Below, one piece after another: positions 54,226 through 64,000 of a DNA stretch of 64,000 nt. The notes beneath the pieces were generated by a model. It had not been told where the DNA came from. It did not search any database and worked only from the letters and a program-made list of their open reading frames with translations. Within the stretch, counting starts at the first letter, position 1, and every line of letters starts with the position of its first letter. The translations under genes and the position numbers were made by a program. The stretch is from assembly GCA_028456385.1 (NCBI GenBank), contig JALNQF010000089.1:1-64000 (forward strand), read 5' to 3'. Origin of the DNA: Ophiosphaerella korrae. Its lineage: Eukaryota > Ascomycota > Dothideomycetes > Pleosporales > Phaeosphaeriaceae.

Positions 54226-56337
54226 CTATTGTCGGCTGCTTCCTGGCCGCCCGCCTTTCGCCTTGGCTTTCGCATGCACATTCTTGCACTCGTCACTGCA
54301 AAACCATTTTGTTCGGCCAGGAGGAATCTTCTCGAGGTTGAGGCAGGGAATGTGAAACCATTCCCGTGGACAATCGTCATTGTCACATGCAACCATGCTG
54401 CCGTACGACACTTGGTTGCAGTAACAGTACCGTGGCTCGTCGACATCTTCATCGGACTCTGCCTCTTGGTATTCGTTCTCTTGATCGGCAGCAGCAGAGC
54501 TTGCAGGAGAGGAAGGAGGATATTTCACAGTGGCGGGCTTGACCGCGGACGAGGCAAGTGCTGCATGCTGCAAAGCTGGGTTTTTCTTGCTGGTTTTTCT
54601 GGATACGGAGCCTGTTGTAGTGCTGTTGTTTTCGGATGATGCATTAGAGTTGGAGTTGTTCGCGTTGCGTGCGCTCCGGCTGCGTGCCATGGGAATCTCT
54701 GGGAAGGTGCCGACAATTGGTGTCGCGGTCTTGGAAGTTCGGCCTGCTCTGCCAGTGAGTGGCCCTGGCGCTGGCGTATCGATGTCCATGCTTTCTGGCT
54801 CTTGCTGAGCGTGTTCTTCTTGCTTCATGGCTAACAGTTCTAGCGGTTGTGGCGCATCTGGAGTGTCTTTCGGTGTGGACGCATCATGCACCGAGTTGCT
54901 GTCACGCACAACACCTGCCGCCTGTTCAAGCTCTATTATCGCGTTACTGCTGGCTGTTTGCTGCTGGGCTGAGTGGGAGGATGACGGGCGACGGGCACTC
55001 AAAGCCTCCTGGGCGTGCACCGACGCTGCCGAGTTTGCTATTGAATTCTTCCTAGCGCGCGCCGATAGTGGGCGGTCTGATGCACCGGCAATGGTCTTGT
55101 TGATGGCGAAGCTGGCGGCCAGGGGCGAGGAGGCGGGGGGCGGGGAGTATGGCGGCAGCTGGTGCTTGCGCTGAGCAGGAGCAGGGGCGGCTCGTGGCTT
55201 GCGCTTCGGAGCGGCGCCATTTTCTACAGTAGGCGTAGATCTCGGGCTATCACCGCCGCGTCCAGCTCCACCCCCCGCAGCCTTCAATGCGCCGCTCAAG
55301 GAGCGTTCCATAGGCGGCGCTGCAGGTGTCGCCGCGGCGAGGGCTTTCTCCGTCTTCTTGCGCTTGCTATGCGGCCCTGAGTTATTGCCCGATATGCCTA
55401 GGCTAATGTTGCGACTGTCCGCGGCTGGGGCGTCTGCAGGCAGAGGCTTCCGCTTTTGTGGCTTCTTGGCTGGCCGGTCGTCGAAGTCTGAATCAGCCTG
55501 GTGTCGGCTGCGCTTGGCCAGCATTGCTTCTCGCCGGGCCTCGCTCTTCGCGGCTATCGAGTCGACCTCGTGGACGTGCTGTGCCGCTGCTGCCAGATTG
55601 TTTGCCGCCGCGACTTCGCGCCGTTGCCGCTCGTGGGTTGTGCCGCCCTTCTTCTTTTCCTCCTTGTCGGCATACGCCCAGTGCGTAAGGCTGCCGTATC
55701 GCGCCTCGTCGCTGATCTCGCGGTCGAGCTGCGCGTACGAGTGGTGCATGCGCATCAGGCCCTTGTCCTTGGTGGCTTTGGTCGCTTGCAGCACCACATG
55801 CTTCTCGTCGAGCGTAGGGATGATCTGAGCAAGCAGCATGCGGACGCGGTAGAAGAGCTGGCGCTTTCTCACGTTGGCCTGCTCTTCTTCAGGCGAGGGG
55901 GCGTCTACGGCGAGCTGTGATCTGTCAGCCATCGCTTCAGGCGTAGCAGGAGATCTCGCTGCTCCTACGCTTGAACTGCCCTCGGGCGCTCCTGCGCTGT
56001 CCTCGCCGTTGCGCAGCTGGCCCCTGGTGGTGGTGGGCAGCTGGCCGATTTCGTCAAACAGCTCCTTTAGCATCTGCTCTGGATCGTGCAGCTTTGCCTC
56101 GACTTCCTTGAACATGGAGAAGTGCTTGATCATCTCCTTGGGCAAGGCGTCGACGGCGGCGGTGAAGTGTGTGAGGGCTGGCAGGAAGCCGGGCGCGCTG
56201 TTCGAAGCTTCCGGCGTCTGCTCCAGGCCGCCTGCCGTGAGCCTGCCTGCAAAGCTACGCGCATAGTAGTTGGTGGGCCGGCCGGTGGTGCGGCCCTGTC
56301 TGGTCGAGGTTCTTGTGCCTGCTGCCGTGGGAGGCAT
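54226..56337 (-). CDS. ING-family PHD-finger chromatin protein, Pho23-like
   Basis: 703 residues from ATG 56335-56337 ([20 protein letters not shown]); the longer open frame upstream overlaps the promoter. The N-terminal ING helix-rich domain is at about residues 45-230 ([40 protein letters not shown]). A long low-complexity middle is rich in Ala, Ser, Pro and basic patches (KKPQKRKP). The C-terminal PHD finger is at about residues 635-680: [19 protein letters not shown], then [11 protein letters not shown] and TKWFCSDEC, with the C4HC3 pattern complete. ING-PHD fingers read H3K4me3. The size and C-terminal PHD fit Pho23 of the Rpd3L deacetylase complex better than the shorter Yng2, but this is inference. 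Intronless as read. Confidence 0.88.
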   Translation of the reverse strand: MPPTAAGTRTSTRQGRTTGRPTNYYARSFAGRLTAGGLEQTPEASNSAPGFLPALTHFTAAVDALPKEMIKHFSMFKEVEAKLHDPEQMLKELFDEIGQLPTTTRGQLRNGEDSAGAPEGSSSVGAARSPATPEAMADRSQLAVDAPSPEEEQANVRKRQLFYRVRMLLAQIIPTLDEKHVVLQATKATKDKGLMRMHHSYAQLDREISDEARYGSLTHWAYADKEEKKKGGTTHERQRREVAAANNLAAAAQHVHEVDSIAAKSEARREAMLAKRSRHQADSDFDDRPAKKPQKRKPLPADAPAADSRNISLGISGNNSGPHSKRKKTEKALAAATPAAPPMERSLSGALKAAGGGAGRGGDSPRSTPTVENGAAPKRKPRAAPAPAQRKHQLPPYSPPPASSPLAASFAINKTIAGASDRPLSARARKNSIANSAASVHAQEALSARRPSSSHSAQQQTASSNAIIELEQAAGVVRDSNSVHDASTPKDTPDAPQPLELLAMKQEEHAQQEPESMDIDTPAPGPLTGRAGRTSKTATPIVGTFPEIPMARSRSARNANNSNSNASSENNSTTTGSVSRKTSKKNPALQHAALASSAVKPATVKYPPSSPASSAAADQENEYQEAESDEDVDEPRYCYCNQVSYGSMVACDNDDCPREWFHIPCLNLEKIPPGRTKWFCSDECKNVHAKAKAKGGRPGSSRQ

Positions 56338-57915
56338 GGTGGACGGACGCGGATGAATGTATAGACGTCTTGGGCGTGGCAGGAATGACGTGTGGGTGCA
56401 TCTCAAGCGACTGGAGGGATTTGCGCGTGTAATCCGTGTAACAAGGCGTGGAGACGACGAGCTCCAGCCGCGCCAGGGTGATGACGAGCGGCCGTGCTGA
56501 CCTCCGACTGTCACGTGCCATGCGGCATCGGGCATGGCATGTCCGACGCCAGCCGAACGTCATCCCTTGTCTTCACCACCACCCAGAAAATATAATTCTT
56601 GTAGATGCGCCAAATCTCAGTCTGATGTTTTCAATACCAATCTTGATTTATACGTAGGAAATACTACCCATCCGGTGTCTTGAAAGTCGTGGAAGTCTTA
56701 CCAGTCCCCTGCATGACTACGTTTGCTCCCAACTCTCCAACCCCCCACAATGGCTTTTATCAGCAGCCGTTCGCATGTTTCGGTAGAAAAGAAATACTCG
56801 ATAGATCTATGACTGTGGCATCTGAGAGCAACAGCCCCATTGCCCGCCACCAACACTGACGAATTCTGGCAGGCCCCTCACTGTTCGAAGCTTCGTGATG
56901 CACAGACGCTTCGATCACACCGTAGTATCGGTTGTTTCCGTGATGTCTAAATAACTTAGCCCTTAAGTGTAGCGTTTTTGAAAGAGTAGTACAAGCGGCA
57001 CGGTGTCCTGCCATTCGAACCTGTCTACAGCCTCACAGGAACATCTTGCTCATGCTCTCGGATGCCACATCTGTGAACAGTACGTATCCTATAGCGATGT
57101 CGGTCTCATGCGCTAGTAGGGAGATGCGTTGGTATGTTCTATCTCTTTGATTCACTCGTGGTACATTTCCCTAGTCAGCCTCAATTATTGTGCTGCACTG
57201 TCTACACACTTCCCTTGCAAGTACTGTTTGGAGAATCAACTGTCTCAAAGTTGCAGACATTAATCAATGCTGTTATTGATTTGAAGCAGTGCCATGCGTT
57301 TTCTCCTCAAAGTGAATGTTTGTCACATCCTTCAATCACCCCTTCGTTATCCCTACGTCGCGGTAGCGCAAGTGAGAACCCCGCTGGCTGTGACTATGGG
57401 AGCGGTATTTCCCGCACTTATCCAACTCCCCATTGCGCAGCTGAACGCTAAGCTCGGCCCTATCCGAGAGCTGGCATGAACGTGATCTGGCTGGTGCTCG
57501 CACGAACGCGTGCCTTGGCGCCCAATCTGAAGGCATGACAACGTTGATTGTGAAGCCCACGCCTGTGTAATTGGCTGTAACAGGTGAACTAGAGCACTAT
57601 CGGACAACCGTGCGCTTCATTGTACTTCTATCACTTCAATCACGGACAATAGGTAAGTGGGTCCCGTTCCCATTCTGTGGTGAACATAGCTTGGTCAGGC
57701 AGCGGACCAAACGGCGAACTGTCGCCTCGACTTCACCTAGAGATTGTTTTCTACAGCCTCTCCTGGTATATAAAGCCCGCCCACGCTCACCTAACTCGAG
57801 ATCTCCCGCCACACACAGCTCAACTCAACCTTTAATTGAAAGTTGAGTTACTCTGCATCCCTTATCCAGACAACATCTTCCCAAGCTTCCTTATTGCCAT
57901 TGAGCTCCTGAAAAC
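56338..57915. promoter_or_regulatory. Long divergent promoter region
   Basis: About 1.6 kb between the divergently transcribed ING/PHD gene and the 348-residue gene. No convincing gene. It holds a TATA box at 57767-57775 and a short perfect palindrome at about 57,830-57,851. Confidence 0.45.
57767..57775 (+). promoter_or_regulatory. TATA box upstream of the 348-residue gene
   Basis: TATATAAAG, about 140 bp before the ATG at 57916, in a pyrimidine-rich setting. The 5' untranslated region would be about 100 bases. Confidence 0.6.
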
Positions 57916-58962
57916 ATGCCAACTAGCGCCATGGACACTGTCCCCAGCTCACCTGAAGTCGATCGGGTCCGCGATACCATGAGTTTCTCCAACATCCTCA
58001 CTTCATCCGCTCCAGCTGCTCCCCTTACCCCACCTCAGGTCACAGCTACCCCTAACGGTCCCAACACAGCGACCCTTACCTCGCCTTCCACTCCCACTCC
58101 TCCTACTACCCCTCATGCCGATGCAGAGGCAAACGAGGAGGCTGGCTCACCTGACTCCATTATGCTGGATTCCACCGCAGCTGATGGCGCAGAGGAGTCT
58201 GATGCTGATGCCGAGGACGTTCCTGACCACCTACGCGAGTTCATCTGCCAGGATAGCGCTACACGTTGTGTCACCGGCCAGTACGAAATGAAGTATTCTC
58301 GCAAGGTCATTTCCGATCACTTTGGTCGCAACAAGGCTTGTACCCGCCACATCACGGACTGGCCTCTTTTCTGCCGCAAGCACTACCAGCGTGCTACCTA
58401 CGACAAACAAACTTGGCAGAAGCGCAAACTCGACCTCATCTTCCGCCAGTTCGATGTAATCGAGAAGCTGTTCCCTGGTACAACTTACGAGATTCTGTTC
58501 AAGAAGTCAGAGAACGAGAGGCTCAACGAGTACGTTCGCATGGTGGCCAAGGCTGAGAAGGAGTGCAAGCGCACAGGAGATGAAGAAGAACTCGTCAAGG
58601 CCATGGCTGATCTTGAAAAATCGTTTGCCCCTGTCTCCGCGAAATCGTTCGAGGCTCCAATCGAGATCCTCCAGCTGCTCGATAACCACGTTGGCAAGGG
58701 CAAGTCCATGGAAGAGGCGCGCGAGGTCGTCCAATTCATCTTCGACGAGATCAAGGAAGGCAAGATCGACGCCGTTCCCGCCATCGAGTTCCTCCCCAGC
58801 GTTCCTGGCAAGGCTACCCCCAAGAAGGCACCCAAGACTCCATCGCCCAAGAAGTCTGGCAAGGCTCAGACTCCCAGGTCCAAGGGCACTCCCAAGTCTA
58901 AGGGCACGCCTGGCCACGTCTCTAGCAAGGGCTCCGTCAAGAAGTCCGGCCAGAAGGGTTAA
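57916..58962 (+). CDS. Conserved fungal protein with Cys/His module and basic C-terminal tail
   Basis: 348 residues, single exon, ATG at 57916. The N-terminal 100 residues are Pro/Thr/Ser-rich and acidic. The core (residues 105-160) has regularly placed Cys and His: FICQDSATRCVTGQYEMKY, ISDHFGRNKACTRHI and WPLFCRKHYQRATYDKQTW, which could bind zinc and resemble nuclear DNA-associated modules. A helical region follows (DLIFRQFDVIEKLFPGTTYE, LVKAMADLEKSF). The tail is Lys/Pro/Ser-rich with histone-H1-like repeats (TPKKAPKTPSPKKSGKAQ, then SKGTPKSKGTPG). Likely nuclear; I do not know a family function. Strong codon bias in the tail (AAG, ACT/C, CCC) suggests good expression. Confidence 0.8.
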   Translation: MPTSAMDTVPSSPEVDRVRDTMSFSNILTSSAPAAPLTPPQVTATPNGPNTATLTSPSTPTPPTTPHADAEANEEAGSPDSIMLDSTAADGAEESDADAEDVPDHLREFICQDSATRCVTGQYEMKYSRKVISDHFGRNKACTRHITDWPLFCRKHYQRATYDKQTWQKRKLDLIFRQFDVIEKLFPGTTYEILFKKSENERLNEYVRMVAKAEKECKRTGDEEELVKAMADLEKSFAPVSAKSFEAPIEILQLLDNHVGKGKSMEEAREVVQFIFDEIKEGKIDAVPAIEFLPSVPGKATPKKAPKTPSPKKSGKAQTPRSKGTPKSKGTPGHVSSKGSVKKSGQKG

Positions 58963-59785
58963 ACCTCTTCTCTCACTGTACTACACCCTTTATCTGTTAT
59001 CATAGGCTATCATTACTAACTTGCGCGTAGGCCGCACACGCCATTGCCATTGATAAACAGTACATGTTAGAACGGTCTTTTTCTCTTCACTTTTCGACGC
59101 AAACGACTCGCAAACATCATGTCGCTCACATACTACTCTCGCCACGCCAGAACTCTCGGGCATGTGTGCCATTCGCGAGCATATGGATTGTATCCTTTGC
59201 TGCAAGTTTGCGTCTCTGGGTGTGGAGGATTGGTGTTTGCTTGATGGCTGGATGTGCGTAGGTCTGAGCATGGTTTATCTTTCCTTCATATCTGTCGCTG
59301 GAGTTGGAGTCTGGGTATTCGGAGACTGGTAGGGGTTTTGAGCATGGGTATACCCCTCGTCTTCATGGCGACATTTTTCCTATTCACGAGTCTATTATCT
59401 TGTAGATTGAGTTTGGCATACGGTTCGGCCTACTCTATGAATGACTGCGAGGGTATTGTCTTGCATAATAAAAATATCATTGACTGATTTAAGAATTCTT
59501 AGGGTACGTGATGGGGATCTTGAATGTCGCAATATCAGCCAAGATACTAATATAGTAGGTGTTTCCTAAAAAGCACTTCTTTTTCAGGGAGAGTGACTTA
59601 TTCATTGTGTGCCTCTTCCAAGGTTATTGAATTCTATATACGAGCTGATGTCCTATTGGTTTAATCCTGGCCGCAACATCACCTAGTAATCACGAGGTCA
59701 GCGTTCCTCGACGTCTCCTAAACCAGCTATCAGCACTTGAGTCTGCACCGCCATACACCCTTCAAAGTACCCACGATCAATCAAC
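58963..59785. other. Intergenic region
   Basis: 3' flank of the 348-residue gene and promoter of the 2EXR gene. Short frames on both strands are unsupported. Confidence 0.4.
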
Positions 59786-60622
59786 ATGTCCTTTCTCCAG
59801 CTGCCAAAGGAAATCCGCCTCCAAATATGGGCACTTGCATATTTCTCCCAGCCACCCCGCCTCGTCGCTCTCCGCACAAAACCCCACGACAAAGAGCATT
59901 CTATCAAGAAATTCTGTCCCCACTACTCCCCCAGCCCCGCCCCAGTAGTAGTAAATACATGTCACGAAGCACGAGAGGAGGCCCTCTTCCAAGCACGCAA
60001 GGCCAACCACATAGTCCGACTCATCAACGACCCGGCCCAGCATCCTGACCACTCTTCCGCCCACCTCCCAGATACCTTCTTCTTCCGCTTTGAAACAGAT
60101 ATTCTCTACTTACCACTTGACGACCAGCACGTGGGTCACCTCGATGACTCGCCTAAAACGGGTCTATTGCCGCATTTTCGCTGGGGCACGAATTGCGACA
60201 CCACGAGGCTGCGCAAAGTTGCGATCACGCACGTCATAGATTTTGGGTATCGCGATGGAAGTGTGCCGAATTGCTTGCGCGAATTCCCTGCCATTGCAAG
60301 TGTGGTTATGGTGCTGCCTAGGTGCGAGTTCGATGCGGATTGGTCGACGAAGCAGTTTGTGCATGCTTCAAGGAGGATAGTGGCGCTGTACAGGTATGAC
60401 GTCAACCGGCATCTGACGGAAGATGCAATGAGGGCTTCGGAGAATAGGGCTTGGTCTCCTATTGATGTGAAGTTTGCGAGGGTTAAGGGTGGTCTGCTTG
60501 ATGTGGTGCCGAAGGAGACGTGGAAAACTTGGAGCGGTTTGGGGATTGGGTGGGTGAGGACGGATACTCCGGCGCATTTTTATGAGGCGTTAGTTATGGA
60601 TGATGAGGTTGTCTTTGACTAA
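59786..60622 (+). CDS. 2EXR-type (F-box-like) protein
   Basis: 278 residues, intronless, ATG at 59786. The N-terminus MSFLQLPKEIRLQIWALAYF has the LP-x-E-[IL]-R-x-x-I-[WY] pattern of the 2EXR family, and VNTCHEAREEALFQ follows about 50 residues later, also standard. Further phrases are DTFFFRFETDILYL and LRKVAITHVIDFG. The family is large in filamentous ascomycetes and its function is unknown; resemblance to F-box suggests adaptor roles. It looks intact. Confidence 0.85.
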   Translation: MSFLQLPKEIRLQIWALAYFSQPPRLVALRTKPHDKEHSIKKFCPHYSPSPAPVVVNTCHEAREEALFQARKANHIVRLINDPAQHPDHSSAHLPDTFFFRFETDILYLPLDDQHVGHLDDSPKTGLLPHFRWGTNCDTTRLRKVAITHVIDFGYRDGSVPNCLREFPAIASVVMVLPRCEFDADWSTKQFVHASRRIVALYRYDVNRHLTEDAMRASENRAWSPIDVKFARVKGGLLDVVPKETWKTWSGLGIGWVRTDTPAHFYEALVMDDEVVFD

Positions 60623-60720
60623 CTACCCGGGAGGTTGACGCCCAGAAGGAGCGCACATGTTGCCAGTTCAGTGTGGAGGTAGAAGAGCTATTTGTTGAAG
60701 CAAACTACAACAAGGTAACA

Positions 60721-61320
60721 ATGAAGGAGAAACAGTGCAAACAATTTACCCACGCAAAACAACCATACAACCATACAACCCTTTATAAATTCGACTGCAC
60801 TCCCCACCCCTCCACCCTCCAAACCTACACAACTATCACCACACCAAAGGCCGTACACAACCACGCCTCCCAAACTCAGCCTCCTCGAACGCAAACTCCG
60901 CAACCAACACAAGCCCCCCCAATCCCAAACCCAAGCTTCAACCTCGCCGACACCGCCGCCTCCACCACAAAGCACCCCCCCCCCCCTAGTCCAGCAGCAC
61001 ACCCCCTACCACAAAGCCACCCCACCCCCACGCAAAATCCCACTTGGCTAACCCCCCTCACCGCCGCCTCAGCCGCGCCCTCCCCTCCCGCACGCCCAAC
61101 CAAGTACCCGCCCGTAGGCTGTGTGCCACAATCCCGCATCCCCTCACGTCGCACCAACAAGGCACGCGAATCGGGCTCGAAAGGGCCGGCCTCAGCGTCG
61201 AGTATCTCGTGCGACCTGAGCAATGTGGATGGAGAAGTGTTGAGGGGTTCTGCTGAAGGCAAGTCTCGCAGTGTTTTTGCCAAGATGGACGATGGAGAGA
61301 AAGGGGGTTGGTGGCGATGA
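60721..61320 (+). CDS. Doubtful proline/threonine-rich open frame
   Basis: About 200 codons from ATG 60721, rich in Pro, Thr and Ser because of C-rich DNA. Opposite-strand and other plus-strand frames are open here too (for example a plus frame ending near 61,425 in CCLDGFEFLGYTPT..VYDP). I cannot decide which, if any, is the gene. A protein-coding gene with an intron may hide here. Confidence 0.2.
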   Translation: MKEKQCKQFTHAKQPYNHTTLYKFDCTPHPSTLQTYTTITTPKAVHNHASQTQPPRTQTPQPTQAPPIPNPSFNLADTAASTTKHPPPPSPAAHPLPQSHPTPTQNPTWLTPLTAASAAPSPPARPTKYPPVGCVPQSRIPSRRTNKARESGSKGPASASSISCDLSNVDGEVLRGSAEGKSRSVFAKMDDGEKGGWWR

Positions 61321-61723
61321 TGGGCGGAAAAGCGGCGAGGGGATGGATGATGCGTGTTGCTTAGATGGATTTGAATTTCTGGGGTATACGCCTACTCTAG
61401 CGAGTGACGGAGTGTATGATCCTTGACGATCGATCGCGAACACATGCTAGTCATAGCCCCATGGCGCTATGAAGCGACACTTGCATTTCCTCAAACCGAG
61501 TAACTAAATACATGCAAGCAAATAGCAAGTAACTCAATCTCAAATCAACACGTTATCACATCGTTATTAGTCCGGTGGAAAAAAAAGGTAGACCCAATTC
61601 ATGATCATTCATCAAATGCTACATTTCCCCACGAATCAAAGTCTTAACCTCCTCATACTGTCACACACCAGAGTTCCCCAATCTCAGACCCAAAAAAAAA
61701 AAAAAAAAACAGGCATCATCACA
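61321..61723. other. Intergenic region with poly(A) run
   Basis: A homopurine A run at about 61,692-61,709. No gene seen; it is the 3' flank of the OSBP gene. Confidence 0.4.
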
Positions 61724-64000
61724 TCACGTTTGAAACACATCCACAACCCCATCCCACTTCCCAGCTTCCCTACACTCCCAATACCCTTCTTTCCCTCCTT
61801 TCAACCGCCAAACCTCCTCATCCTCCTCCACACCCCCTACCTTTGAAAACCATCGTGGCTTCCACTCCTCGCCGTGCTCCTCCATGACCCTCCTGCGCGC
61901 CCGCTGTCGCTCCTCCAGCCGCGCCTTCAAACCCTCGGCGCGATCTAGATCGCCGTCTTCCAGCGCTTTTTGGTCGGGGCGGTGTCGACTATCCGTCGGC
62001 GCGACCTTGCCTTCTTCAATGGACGTGAACTGATTCAAGGCAGCGGCGAAGGTAGTGAGGCCGTAGTGCTTTTCCGCTTTGTCGACGAGGGGCCCGACGC
62101 GCCAAACGGATTTGCCGATAGGCTGGGCGTTGTTTGTGAATTCGAGGCTGGAGGTCCATTTTCCTTGGGCGCCGATGGGGAGCTGGGAGCCGGTGGCGTC
62201 GAAGACTTGGATCGAGACGTCCTCGGAGCGGCCGGCGAACATGCCGCCGGCTTTGAATGTGCAGACGGCTTTTGCGCCTGTGGTTTCGCTGACGATTGTC
62301 ATGGTGCCGGAGGGTTCGACGTATTTTTCGCCCGCGATGATGTTGCGCAGGTAAGAAGTTGCGGTGATCCAGGAGTAGTGTTCGTTGGAACTGTGTAGAA
62401 AGATGCGGACGCGGCCGTCTGTGTTGAGTTCGGCGCTTTTGCCCCAGAACTTCTGGACGGGCATGGGACTTTGGACGAAGGTCCATTCTGAGGCTTCAGC
62501 TTGGCATGCCATGCGGACGGGCCGGTGTACTACTTTTTCCGAGATGAAGCGGAAGCCTTTGTCTTCGCGGACGAGTTCGAATGTCTCGCCTAGCATGGGA
62601 TTGAAGGGCTTGCGAATGGCTCGGTCTTTGACGCGCGCATTGCTGAAGGCGGAGATGGCAAATGCGGCCATGTAGACGAGGCGTTCGCCGGTGTCGGAGG
62701 AAGCAGTGACGGCTGCGTCGAGGAGTTCGCTGTATTCAAGTTGTTCCGCAAGGCGTTGGAGGAGGGAAGTAGGTTCATTTGCAGATACTGGCATAGCAAT
62801 TGTTGAGAGATCTTTGCCCACGTTCTTGCGTAGAAAAGCGATTAGACTCGGCGGTTGGACTTTCGGCGCTATGATAGTAGTCCTGCGTTGTACTGGACTA
62901 AGAGGGAGAGGGGCGAGTGATGTTGGTTTGGTAGGGAATAGCGAGGGTGCTGCATCGGTCGAGAAGCGAGCACGATCAATAACGCCGTTACTGTGCTCAG
63001 AAGAAGATACAGATTCGTCATCCGAGTCGTCATCGTGCGATCCGTGGCGTTGGCGCTCTGCATCTTCACTATCTCTTCGAATGGTAAGAAGCTGTGATTT
63101 GACCGTATCTCCATCCTGAGCATCGAAGAATTCATCAGCAGATTCTAGAGACTCGAAACTTTGACGTGAAGGCGCATTAGAAGGAGGAGCAGGCGCTCTT
63201 CGCTGTTTACTTTGAGCAATGAGATCCGAGAAGTCTCGAAGAACAGTGTCCAAGTCGCGAAGTAGGGCCATGCAGTTATCGTGGACATGTTCCTCGTGTT
63301 GAGTGCTCTGGTGACGTCCATTATGCTTCGGAACGGCCAGAGCACCATTTGTCACAAGGTTTGTAGGTAAAGGTGGGACAGGAGGCACGGCACCTGGTGA
63401 TGCTACGCCGACTTGGGCAGAAACGCTTCTCCGAAACATGGTAGAGGGACTTTGGCCCCCTGAAGTGCTCGCTTTCCTTTTCCAGAAGGCCTTCTTATCC
63501 ATCGTTTTGTCGTCTGGGAAGTAGTCGTTTGATTCGGCCTCGGACGGGCTTGGCGAAAAGCTGTCTTGTAGTCTTCCAGCAGTTATTCCTAGGCCTGTCG
63601 CGGAGCTATACTTTGGGTCGGTGTCTTGTGCAAGTCTGCGCACGGCGTCTCTTGCCCCCGCCACGCGGCTAACCAGGTTTTCTACTCTGGCCCATTCACT
63701 GTCTTCTGCTTGATTCACGACATGTGCTATGCTTTGGTATGGACTATCCTTGATCTGTAGAGTGGGCGATGATGCAGTTGCAGCACTGCGAGAGGCACGA
63801 TCGAGGGCATCTCTCCACATTTTGAAATCTTTTGCATTGCCTGCTTTTAGTTGCCAGATCTCGGCCCCCGAGTCAATTGAAATTTCCCTTGTGTCTTCAT
63901 TTGCACCAACTGCCGCTAATGATAGTGGAATGGCACCACGCAACGCCGACGAATGGTCGTTTCTATAGTAGGATAGTGTGGAAGACGTAAAGTCTAGGGA
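61724..64000 (-). CDS. Oxysterol-binding protein homolog, Osh3-like (5' end outside window)
   Basis: Partial: the frame runs off the right edge, and the N-terminal residues seen (LSYYRNDHSSALRGAIPLSL then WQLKAGNAKDFKMWRDAL) are the second half of a PH domain. A long Ser/Asp-rich linker has one segment suggestive of an FFAT-like acidic tract (SLESADEFFDAQDGD), which would bind ER VAP proteins. The ORD lipid-transfer domain spans the C-terminal 400 residues: SLIAFLRKNVGKDLSTIAMP, RLVYMAAFAISAF, KPFNPMLGETFE, the signature region FISEKVVHRPVRMACQAE, FWGKSAELNTDGRVRI, and the end helix AEGLKARLEERQRARRR. The signature EQVSHHPP of sterol-binding members is degenerate (EKVVHRPV), as I recall for Osh3, a PI4P-binding member at ER contact sites. 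Confidence 0.88.
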   Translation of the reverse strand, partial: SLDFTSSTLSYYRNDHSSALRGAIPLSLAAVGANEDTREISIDSGAEIWQLKAGNAKDFKMWRDALDRASRSAATASSPTLQIKDSPYQSIAHVVNQAEDSEWARVENLVSRVAGARDAVRRLAQDTDPKYSSATGLGITAGRLQDSFSPSPSEAESNDYFPDDKTMDKKAFWKRKASTSGGQSPSTMFRRSVSAQVGVASPGAVPPVPPLPTNLVTNGALAVPKHNGRHQSTQHEEHVHDNCMALLRDLDTVLRDFSDLIAQSKQRRAPAPPSNAPSRQSFESLESADEFFDAQDGDTVKSQLLTIRRDSEDAERQRHGSHDDDSDDESVSSSEHSNGVIDRARFSTDAAPSLFPTKPTSLAPLPLSPVQRRTTIIAPKVQPPSLIAFLRKNVGKDLSTIAMPVSANEPTSLLQRLAEQLEYSELLDAAVTASSDTGERLVYMAAFAISAFSNARVKDRAIRKPFNPMLGETFELVREDKGFRFISEKVVHRPVRMACQAEASEWTFVQSPMPVQKFWGKSAELNTDGRVRIFLHSSNEHYSWITATSYLRNIIAGEKYVEPSGTMTIVSETTGAKAVCTFKAGGMFAGRSEDVSIQVFDATGSQLPIGAQGKWTSSLEFTNNAQPIGKSVWRVGPLVDKAEKHYGLTTFAAALNQFTSIEEGKVAPTDSRHRPDQKALEDGDLDRAEGLKARLEERQRARRRVMEEHGEEWKPRWFSKVGGVEEDEEVWRLKGGKEGYWECREAGKWDGVVDVFQT

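Noticed and set aside
55199..55828. 209-codon plus-strand open frame
   Set aside because: Antisense shadow of the GC-rich, low-complexity part of the ING/PHD gene.

Overview
This window is nuclear DNA from a filamentous ascomycete. The layout (intron-bearing genes with short GT-AG introns of about 45-60 bp, a C6/C2H2 transcription factor, NACHT-WD40 and HET relics, 2EXR, CBM18, and a 13 kb AT-rich block scarred by repeat-induced point mutation) fits a Dothideomycete such as a Pleosporales species; the genus is inference. Gene models were spliced by eye, so exon borders are approximate unless positions are given.

Region 1 (1-13,300) is an AT-rich, stop-riddled isochore. It is two nested Ty3/Gypsy chromoviruses on the minus strand. 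The inner element is complete at the DNA level: two 431-bp LTRs (4592-5022 and 11185-11615), TG...CA ends, a 5-bp target duplication CTTTT, a polypurine tract, and relics of zinc knuckle, reverse transcriptase, GPY/F integrase tail and chromodomain. It sits inside an older chromovirus whose chromodomain and reverse transcriptase lie at 945-4586 and whose gag side lies at 11621 to about 12,950.

Region 2 (13,300-28,600) begins with a broken DUF3723-type gene, a GPI-anchor-like secreted protein and a dynamitin fragment. It then holds a compact enzyme and regulator group: an FAD phenol-hydroxylase-like monooxygenase, a cytochrome P450, a C2H2 plus Zn2Cys6 transcription factor, and a divergent second regulator that shows no visible DNA-binding domain. 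The group looks like a small specialised-metabolism or aromatic-catabolism cluster (inference). A 302-bp fold-back element and a 1,349-bp Tc1/mariner copy have landed inside it.

Region 3 (28,600-32,500) is a transposon graveyard: a Ty1/copia RT-RNaseH fragment, a pogo/Fot1 transposase relic that is heavily mutated in its second half, and a tRNA-like sequence.

Region 4 (32,500-51,100) is rich in self/non-self and cell-death type genes. It holds a HeLo-like domain fused to a degenerate kinase (MLKL-like architecture), a catalytically complete kinase with a glycine-rich tail, a trypsin-like protease, a broken NACHT-WD40 receptor and two broken HET-domain genes. Mixed in are a MOSC-domain (mARC-like) oxidoreductase, an intronless GH43 glycosidase and a three-module CBM18 chitin-binding secreted protein.

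Region 5 (51,600-64,000) is ordinary core genome: a UshA-like 5'-nucleotidase, an ING/PHD chromatin protein (Pho23-like), a conserved fungal protein with a basic tail, a 2EXR protein and an oxysterol-binding protein of Osh3 type that runs off the right edge.
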